A stretch of 64,000 nt of DNA from CAZMGV01 sp964565925. GTDB lineage: Bacteria; JAGRBM01; JAHCIT01. Positions 58,690-64,000 of the stretch are shown piece by piece; the first letter of the stretch is position 1; each line of letters opens with the position of its first letter. A model generated the notes under the pieces. The model did not search any database and was not told where the DNA came from. It saw only the letters and a list, made by a program, of their open reading frames with translations. The stretch is from assembly GCA_964565925.1 (NCBI GenBank), contig CAZMGV010000005.1, positions 186,001 through 250,000 on the forward strand, in the 5' to 3' direction. A program made the position numbers and the translations under genes.

Positions 58690-59514
58690 ATGGTTAACCC
58701 AATTCCACTGGCGGCGACGGTAGTCCTCCTCAGAGACGGCCTTGAGGTGTTCCTGATGAAGCGGCACGGAAAGAGCGGCTTCATGGGGGGCGTTCACGTG
58801 TTTCCGGGCGGAAAAGTGGACATATCGGACCGTTCGCCGGTCTGGCAGCCGCTGCTCCCGGAAACCGACATTAAACCGTTCGCTGGACGGGTCAGGGGCG
58901 TCGATCTGGAGAGTGCCCGGGCCCTGCTGGTCGCTTCCATAAGAGAGACTCTGGAAGAGGCGGGCGTTCTGCTCGGCGAGCCCGTGCCGCCAGGGATCAC
59001 GGAAATCCAGCAGAAGCTGAATGCCGGCGAACTTAAATTCGACGAATGGGCCAGCGAGGCGAAACTCGGACTCCGCGCGCGGGAACTGGTGTTCTTCGAT
59101 CACTGGATCACGCCTGAGATCGAGCAGAAGCGGTTCAATACCTTTTTCTTCGCCGCCCGGGTCCCCAAGGGGCAGACCGCCACGTCGCTCAGCCGCGAAA
59201 CCACCGAAGGCGTCTGGATGAAACCGGCCGAGGCGGTGGAAAAGTACAAGAAGGGCGAGATCACGCTGGCGCCGCCCACCTGCACGACGCTGATTCGCTT
59301 ATCGCGGTATTCGACGCCCGAAGCCGCACTGGAAGGGCTCGCGAAACGTCCGATCTGCATCATGCTTCCAAGGCTCAAGAACGAAAACGGGCAGATGTTC
59401 CTGGCGCTGCCCGGCCACCCCGCCTACGGCGAGCACGATGGGGAACCCGATCCGCAAGGTCCCGCCTGCGTCCGGATGACCAACGGCAAATGGTTCCCCG
59501 AGATGACGGAATAG
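58690..59514 (+). CDS. Nudix hydrolase (NUDT19/CoA-type)
   Basis: 274 residues. The N-terminal PLAATVVLLRDG and FMGGVHVFPGGKVD open the Nudix fold, and the Nudix helix is RETLEEAGVLL (about 85-95). A longer insertion between the glycine region and the helix, together with the length and the DHWITPEIEQKRFNTFFFAARVP block, match the NUDT7/NUDT19-type hydrolases that cleave CoA or acyl-CoA pyrophosphates. Substrate assignment is inference. Followed 7 bp later by a second Nudix gene on the same strand. Confidence 0.88.
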   Translation: MVNPIPLAATVVLLRDGLEVFLMKRHGKSGFMGGVHVFPGGKVDISDRSPVWQPLLPETDIKPFAGRVRGVDLESARALLVASIRETLEEAGVLLGEPVPPGITEIQQKLNAGELKFDEWASEAKLGLRARELVFFDHWITPEIEQKRFNTFFFAARVPKGQTATSLSRETTEGVWMKPAEAVEKYKKGEITLAPPTCTTLIRLSRYSTPEAALEGLAKRPICIMLPRLKNENGQMFLALPGHPAYGEHDGEPDPQGPACVRMTNGKWFPEMTE

Positions 59515-59521
59515 ATTTCGC

Positions 59522-60166
59522 GTGAAGCTGAAAAAGATCCGGGTCGCCCGGGAGCCGCGCCGTCTGTCCGACCCCAAGGCGTTCTTCACGCTCGAAGGCT
59601 ACCGCCTTGTGAACGAATACGGCGGAGGCCGCGAGTCGCCCGAATATAACTGCGAGAGCGTCCACCGCCGGGGCACCGACGGCGTCGCCATCTGCATCTA
59701 CCGGCGTTCCGGAAAGGCGACGGAACTGCTTCTGAAAGAGTGCATCCGCCCGCCGATGTTTATCCGGGCTGAACGGGTCGGCGCGAAGCGGCCCAACCCG
59801 CCGCTGCTGCTGGAGGTAGTGGCCGGTTCGCGGGAACCTTCCGACAAAACCCCGGCAGATCTGCGCAAGCGGGCAGTCGAGGAGATTTTCGAAGAGGCCG
59901 GAATCCGGGTGCCGCCGTCGCGGGTGCAGAAACTGGGTCCGCCGGTGTTCACGTCGCCGGGCGGACTGTCCGAGGAAGTACATATCTACGCCTGCGATGT
60001 GACGGGGTTCCCGCAGAAGGGCGCCCAGGTGGACGGTGCGCACCCGCTGGAGATGCATGCTCCGCTGCACTGGCTGCCGGTATCACGGGCACTCGGCTGG
60101 ATCGATTCCGGCAAGATCACCGACGCCAAGACGGAAATTGCGATCAGACGGTTTGCGGCAAAATAG
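59522..60166 (+). CDS. Nudix hydrolase with non-canonical Nudix box
   Basis: 214 residues. The Nudix region is LEVVAGSREPSD followed by VEEIFEEAGI. Compared with the consensus G-x5-E-x7-R-E-U-x-E-E-x-G-U, the Arg of the helix is Glu and the first Glu is Asp. The metal-binding E-E pair is retained, so activity is possible but altered. The early segment has DGVAICIYRR and the late part TSPGGLSEEVHIYACDV, as in ADP-sugar pyrophosphatases. The start is GTG 59522. It converges with the acyl-CoA dehydrogenase gene (6-bp gap). Confidence 0.8.
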   Translation: MKLKKIRVAREPRRLSDPKAFFTLEGYRLVNEYGGGRESPEYNCESVHRRGTDGVAICIYRRSGKATELLLKECIRPPMFIRAERVGAKRPNPPLLLEVVAGSREPSDKTPADLRKRAVEEIFEEAGIRVPPSRVQKLGPPVFTSPGGLSEEVHIYACDVTGFPQKGAQVDGAHPLEMHAPLHWLPVSRALGWIDSGKITDAKTEIAIRRFAAK

Positions 60167-60172
60167 CGCCGC

Positions 60173-61330
60173 CTACTTCTTCCACTCTTTCAGCACTTCC
60201 TTGGCGATGATCTCGTGCATGATCTCGTCGGTGCCGCCGCCGATGCGGGTGAGGCGCGAGTCCCGCCAGTAGCGCTGGATCGGGTATTCCATCGTATAAC
60301 CGTTGCCGCCGTGCATCTGGAGCGCCATGTCAGCGACCTCGAACCCCCAGGTGCCGCACAGCAGCTTGATCATGGAGATCTCCTTCACCGGGTATTCACC
60401 CTTAATCCACGCCTGCGCGACGTTGTAGGTGAAGTTGCGCAGCGTCTCGAGTTTCGTGGCCATGTCGGCGAGCTTGTGCTGCGTTACCTGGTAGTCCACG
60501 ACGTACTTTCCGAACGCCTTGCGGTCGTGGACATACTTGAGCGCGTATTCGAGGCACTTCTCCATGCGGCCGACGGAGGTCGCCGCGGCGATGATCCGCT
60601 CCGACTGCAGTTCCCACATGATCTGGTAGAAACCCTTGCCGACCTCGCCCACCACCTGGCTCTTGGGCACCCGGACGTTGTCGAAAACGAGTTCCGCCGT
60701 GTCGGAACATTTCATGCCGACCTTCTTGATCTGCTTGGAGACCGTGAAGCCGGGCGAGTCCTTGTCGACCACGAAGAGGGTCAACCCCTTATGAGACGAT
60801 GTCTGTTCGGTGCGGGCGACCAGCAGTACGAAGTCGCTGCGAACCCCGTTGGTGATCCACATCTTCGTGCCGTTGATGACGTAGTCGTCGCCGTCCTTGC
60901 GGGCGAAGGTGCGGATACCGTTTACGTCAGAACCGGCGTCCGGCTCCGAAATGCCCAGACAGGCGATTTTCGTTCCGGCGCAGACGTGCGGGAGGTATTT
61001 CTCTTTCAGATAGTCGGAGCCGAACTTGTAGATCGGCGGGCTGGCCATGCCGACGTGGACGGCGACCGCCATCGACAGGCCGGCGAGCCCCGCCTTTCCG
61101 ATCTCTTCGCCCAGCACCATCGAGTAGCTGAAGTCGAGGCCGGTACCGCCGAACTTCTCGGGGTAGTGGGCGCCCAGGAACCCCTGCTCGCCGAGTTTCT
61201 TGAATATCTCCGACGGGAACCACCCGGCTTCGTCCCACTCCTCGGCGAACGGAGCGATTTCCTTCTCGACAAACTTCCGGACGGTCTGGCGGAAAGTCTC
61301 ATGATCGGGGGTCAGCATCGGGTGGTGCAC
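60173..61330 (-). CDS. Acyl-CoA dehydrogenase, LCAD/IVD-like active site
   Basis: 385-residue FAD flavoprotein that oxidises acyl-CoA to 2-enoyl-CoA. CLGISEPDAGSD and MWITNG (FAD/substrate), QMHGGNGYTMEYPIQRYWRDSR and the final GGGTDEIMHEI are family blocks. The usual C-terminal catalytic Glu (YEGT) is replaced by Gly (GGGT); instead E244 in SERIIAAA occupies the alternative catalytic position of long-chain and isovaleryl dehydrogenases. The start is GTG 61330 after AAGGAG at ideal spacing; ATG 61318 is an alternative. An inverted repeat lies 41 bp upstream. Confidence 0.93.
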   Translation of the reverse strand: MHHPMLTPDHETFRQTVRKFVEKEIAPFAEEWDEAGWFPSEIFKKLGEQGFLGAHYPEKFGGTGLDFSYSMVLGEEIGKAGLAGLSMAVAVHVGMASPPIYKFGSDYLKEKYLPHVCAGTKIACLGISEPDAGSDVNGIRTFARKDGDDYVINGTKMWITNGVRSDFVLLVARTEQTSSHKGLTLFVVDKDSPGFTVSKQIKKVGMKCSDTAELVFDNVRVPKSQVVGEVGKGFYQIMWELQSERIIAAATSVGRMEKCLEYALKYVHDRKAFGKYVVDYQVTQHKLADMATKLETLRNFTYNVAQAWIKGEYPVKEISMIKLLCGTWGFEVADMALQMHGGNGYTMEYPIQRYWRDSRLTRIGGGTDEIMHEIIAKEVLKEWKK

Positions 61331-61370
61331 GGCAAAACTCCTTCGGGAGGGAACTCTAACGCGAACCGAA

Positions 61371-61384
61371 TGAATGACAATTCA
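61371..61384. promoter_or_regulatory. Inverted repeat TGAAT-N4-ATTCA upstream of acyl-CoA dehydrogenase
   Basis: TGAATGACAATTCA has 5-bp perfect arms, 41 bp upstream of the dehydrogenase start. The left part TGAATGA resembles the half-site of Bacillus FadR-type operators (from memory of that consensus), but spacing differs. Short arms keep confidence low. Confidence 0.3.
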
Positions 61385-61439
61385 GCGGCCTGAAGGCAAG
61401 GGCGGGAGGTGGCGATGACAACGGGAGGGTGAACGGAGT

Positions 61440-62276
61440 TCAGTCTTCGTCGATGACGTCTTCGCCGTCGTCTGCTTCGGCTTCGTCGTCAGCGTCTCCC
61501 GGAGGTTCCGGGGGACGCTTCTTCTCGACGACCGCGACGACCACGACGCTGCCGAAATAAAGGCCGAGCATCGGGATACCGATAATACCCATGGAGATCA
61601 CGTCCGGCGGGGAGAGTACGGCGGCGACGATCGCAATGACCAGAATCGCCACGCGGGCGCTCCCGAGCATCCCCCTGGCCGAGAGAATCCCGAGCCGTCC
61701 GAGCACGAAGCAGATCACCGGCAGTTCGAAGACGAGCCCGAAGGCGACCAGCATTGTCAGTGCCTGGCCGAAATAGTCGTCCAGGCGGGGCACGGCGATG
61801 ATGTCCGGGGTGGCGTAACCCTCAATCAGGTAACGGAAGCCGAACGGGAAGGCGACGGTGAAACAGAACACCACACCGGCGGCGAAGGCGAGAGAAGCTG
61901 CCATCACGAACGGCAGGATCATCTTCTTTTCGCGTTTGTAGAGTCCGGGCGAGACGAAGGCCCAGATCTGGTAGCAGACGAGCGGGAACGAAACGATCAG
62001 GCTCGCGACGAACGATACCTTCATGTGAACCAGAAAAGGTTCGGTGATCGTGGTGAACTGGATATGGCTTCCGGGCGGGAGCGCGTTCTTGAGCGGCCGG
62101 GTGAAAAAGTCGACCAGCCGGGGCGACTGCGAATAGCAGGCCAGGAACGCGACCACGATGATGACGGCGCAGCGGACCAGACGGAACCGGAGTTCGTCCA
62201 GATGCGCAATGAGCGGCATCTCGCGGTCGCTCTGCGGACCGTCCGGTTCAGGCTCGGTAGTCGGTTCGGCGGTCAT
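61440..62276 (-). CDS. tatC: Sec-independent translocase TatC
   Basis: 278 residues with six membrane helices. The N-terminal HLDELRFRLVR (about 24-34) is the TatC signature. SFPLVCYQIWAFVSPGLYKREKK contains the conserved F-x-x-P-G-L region, and the second periplasmic loop and helix 5/6 (SPPDVISM) are in place. It recognises twin-arginine signal peptides with TatB. The C-terminus is extended by about 35 acidic residues. It lies 6 bp after the tatB stop. Confidence 0.96.
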   Translation of the reverse strand: MTAEPTTEPEPDGPQSDREMPLIAHLDELRFRLVRCAVIIVVAFLACYSQSPRLVDFFTRPLKNALPPGSHIQFTTITEPFLVHMKVSFVASLIVSFPLVCYQIWAFVSPGLYKREKKMILPFVMAASLAFAAGVVFCFTVAFPFGFRYLIEGYATPDIIAVPRLDDYFGQALTMLVAFGLVFELPVICFVLGRLGILSARGMLGSARVAILVIAIVAAVLSPPDVISMGIIGIPMLGLYFGSVVVVAVVEKKRPPEPPGDADDEAEADDGEDVIDED

Positions 62277-62282
62277 GCTCGT

Positions 62283-62759
62283 TCAGTCGGGCTTCTTTGC
62301 TTCAGTCGATCCGGCAACCGGCTCTATTGTTTTGCCGGTTACAAACGTGTCGAGGTCCGAATCGGTGACCACTTCCGTCGAGGCGACCGCGACCGGTTCG
62401 GGCGGCGGTTCCGCAGGCCCGGGTTCTTTGGCCTTCTTCCGGCGGCCGCCGATTCTGGGTTCGTCTTCCCCGTCCTCGCTGTCAAAGGCGTCCCGGATGG
62501 ACACCTTCTTGGATATCTTGTCGCTGACCTTGTCGATCGCGGCGGCCGTCTTGCGGATTTCGCCGGGGACATCGCCGAGTTCTTTCTCGATTTCGCCCAT
62601 ATTCGCACGGACTTCCGCCGACAGCTGGTCCGCATAACGGCGGACTTCCTTCCAGAGACGCGCGACGGAGCGGGCAAGTCCCGGCAGGCCCCGCGGTCCG
62701 ACGACGATGAAGCCGACCAGTAGAATGACGATGAGTTCGCCGAAGCCTACGTTGAACAA
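62283..62759 (-). CDS. tatB: Sec-independent translocase TatB
   Basis: 158 residues: one N-terminal membrane helix (FNVGFGELIVILLVGFIVVGPRG), the Pro-containing hinge and an amphipathic helix (GLARSVARLWKEVRRYADQL), then a charged helical and Pro/Lys-rich tail. The F-x-x-G-F-G-E start and long tail favour TatB over TatA. TTG 62759 with GGAAG 5 bp ahead gives the standard start; the frame otherwise extends to 62843. No tatA is adjacent. Operon with tatC. Confidence 0.92.
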   Translation of the reverse strand: MFNVGFGELIVILLVGFIVVGPRGLPGLARSVARLWKEVRRYADQLSAEVRANMGEIEKELGDVPGEIRKTAAAIDKVSDKISKKVSIRDAFDSEDGEDEPRIGGRRKKAKEPGPAEPPPEPVAVASTEVVTDSDLDTFVTGKTIEPVAGSTEAKKPD

Positions 62760-62905
62760 GATACTTCCCGGGCCTGAACGGGTCCCGGACTGGCCGGGCC
62801 GTTGAATTGCCACGGGGGATATAGCATAGACGCGCAAGGTCAACAGAGGGCTGCATGCGGGAATACGGAAGTAGCCGTCAACATTAAGGATTCCACAGAT
62901 TCCGA

Positions 62906-63958
62906 ATGGCCACAGGTATCGTACGAGATGACCGTTTTCTGGACCACGATATGGGCGCCGGACACCCCGAGTGTCCCGATCGGCTTCGTGACATCCATGC
63001 CGAACTGGACCGGCTCGGAATCATGGACCGTCTGGTCAAGGTGGAACCCCGCCTGGCGACTCTTGAAGAGGTTTCCCTGATTCATGACGCCGGTCTCTTT
63101 CATCGGGTCGAGTTCCTGTCGGGCAGGGGCGGCGGGGAACTGGACGGAGATACCTATGCGGCTCCGGAAACCTTCGAAACCGCCAGACTGGCCGCGGGCG
63201 GGATGCTGAATCTGGTAGAACAGCTGGCCGACGGACGGATCAATAACGGCTTCGCGCTGGTTCGCCCGCCGGGCCACCATGCGGAACCGTCACGGGCGAT
63301 GGGTTTCTGTTTCTTCAACAACGTCGCGGTGGCGGCCGAATACGCCCTGCGGAAAACCGGCTGGGGCAGGGTCGCCGTGATCGACTTCGATCTGCACCAC
63401 GGCAACGGCACCCAGAACAGTTTTTACGGGAATCCCGACATCCTCTACATTTCGTCGCACCAGTATCCCTACTACCCGGGGAGCGGACATTTTAAGGAAA
63501 CCGGGACCGGTAAAGGCGAAGGCCGCACGGTGAACATCCCGCTCCCCGCCGGGCAGGGCGATGCCGAATACCTGTACCTCTACGCAAAGCTCGTGAAGCC
63601 GGTGCTCGAAAAGTTCCGTCCGGACCTGATCATTGTTTCGGCGGGGTTCGACATCTACAAGCTCGACCCGCTGGGCGGGATGAAGGTGACCGAAGCGGGG
63701 TTCGCCCGGCTTTCCCGGTTGCTGATCGACATAGCCGCTTCCGTCTGCGGCGGAAGAATTCTTTTCGCCCTGGAAGGCGGCTATCACACCAAGGGCCTCG
63801 GCCGCAGTGTCGGCGGGGTGATGCGCGAACTGATGGGCGAGGGTGGAGCGGCCGAGATAGATTCCCCTGTCGACCCCGGCAGCGTCCGTACGGAGATCAA
63901 GGAATACACGATTGAGCTTGCGCGATTTTTCCAGCCTTACTGGGGCGGACTCATCTGA
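62906..63958 (+). CDS. Histone deacetylase-family amidohydrolase
   Basis: 350 residues of the arginase/HDAC fold: GHPECPDRL (19-27), RPPGHHA with the H124-H125 dyad, GFCFFNN, DFDLHHGNGTQ with zinc ligands D162 and H164, AGFDIYKLDPLGG with the third ligand aspartate, and EGGY with the catalytic tyrosine. Bacterial members (AcuC, acetylpolyamine amidohydrolase, HDAH) deacetylate polyamines, acetoin-pathway acetyl-CoA synthetase or other substrates; which one applies is not clear. ATG 62906 follows AAGGA at a longish 13 bp. Divergent from tatB; the window's last partial gene begins 1 bp after its stop. Confidence 0.92.
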   Translation: MATGIVRDDRFLDHDMGAGHPECPDRLRDIHAELDRLGIMDRLVKVEPRLATLEEVSLIHDAGLFHRVEFLSGRGGGELDGDTYAAPETFETARLAAGGMLNLVEQLADGRINNGFALVRPPGHHAEPSRAMGFCFFNNVAVAAEYALRKTGWGRVAVIDFDLHHGNGTQNSFYGNPDILYISSHQYPYYPGSGHFKETGTGKGEGRTVNIPLPAGQGDAEYLYLYAKLVKPVLEKFRPDLIIVSAGFDIYKLDPLGGMKVTEAGFARLSRLLIDIAASVCGGRILFALEGGYHTKGLGRSVGGVMRELMGEGGAAEIDSPVDPGSVRTEIKEYTIELARFFQPYWGGLI

Positions 63959-63959
63959 T

Positions 63960-64000
63960 ATGAGGACCTTCCTGTCGCGCCTGATTTATTCGCGCCCGGT
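63960..64000 (+). CDS. Start of a gene cut by the window edge
   Basis: An ATG at 63960, one base after the deacetylase stop, opens a frame with no stop to the window end (MRTFLSRLIYSR). Only 13 codons are visible and the ribosome site is poor, so function cannot be named; tight spacing suggests co-transcription with the deacetylase. Confidence 0.3.
   Translation, partial: MRTFLSRLIYSRP

Overview
The window is a gene-dense stretch (about 61 confident protein genes, no rRNA, tRNA, CRISPR array or mobile element seen) of a high-GC Gram-negative chromosome. Outer-membrane hardware (Tol system, a beta-barrel porin, six lipoproteins), a Tat translocase, an argH-lysA-dapF-dapA-dapB cluster, PATAN/DUF4388 and HEAT-repeat signalling proteins and an LCAD-type acyl-CoA dehydrogenase point to a Deltaproteobacteria-like lineage (Myxococcota/Desulfobacterota in the broad sense). 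That placement is inference from gene content and style, not from a marker search.

Layout. 1-2893: end of a lipoprotein gene, a diacylglycerol-kinase-type lipid kinase, methylthioadenosine phosphorylase and a PfkB sugar kinase. 3053-6948: a forward operon of a long acidic disordered protein, a PilW/Tgl-like TPR lipoprotein and a RodZ-like membrane HTH protein. 7120-8814: a CRP/FNR regulator and class II fructose-1,6-bisphosphatase (glpX), closed by a strong bidirectional terminator. 8897-24170 (reverse strand): a 13-gene chemosensory operon reading PATAN-REC-GAF protein, response regulator, CheA, ExeA-like AAA ATPase, two CheW, MCP, zinc-ribbon response regulator, HEAT protein, CheR, CheB, GAF protein, CheY, mostly with 4-bp ATGA/GTGA overlaps.

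24338-33238: a membrane lipoprotein, folC, a class II cyclic-nucleotide phosphodiesterase-like metallo-beta-lactamase protein, a cNMP-binding regulator, a helical lipoprotein and tolQ-tolR-tolA/tonB-tolB (no pal present). 33427-35962: ICMT-like membrane protein, crotonase and an SDR. 36142-43017: argH-lysA-dapF-dapA-dapB plus two unknown genes, i.e. the end of arginine synthesis and the diaminopimelate/lysine branch. 43090-47854: a lone CheY, a porin, a YihY/BrkB protein and an acyl-CoA ligase. 47938-51446: a c-type cytochrome lipoprotein, a membrane-tethered radical SAM protein with an unusual CX5CX2C cluster motif, a small partner that carries the same membrane anchor, and a nucleotide-sugar epimerase. 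51454-64000: ArsC, methyltransferase, rhodanese, CHASE2-adenylate cyclase, family 4 uracil-DNA glycosylase, coaBC, two Nudix hydrolases, acyl-CoA dehydrogenase, tatC-tatB and a histone-deacetylase-family amidohydrolase.

How parts may work together. Adenylate cyclase (53362), a phosphodiesterase (26366) and two cNMP-binding regulators (7120, 27175) would make a complete cyclic-nucleotide circuit within one window. The chemosensory operon has no flagellar genes nearby, so pili/gliding or gene-expression control is as likely as swimming. Fatty-acid genes (crotonase, SDR, acyl-CoA ligase, acyl-CoA dehydrogenase) are scattered, and several have palindromic operator-like sites just upstream. The most unusual items are the tethered radical SAM pair and the ATPase/HEAT/zinc-ribbon accessory set of the chemosensory operon.
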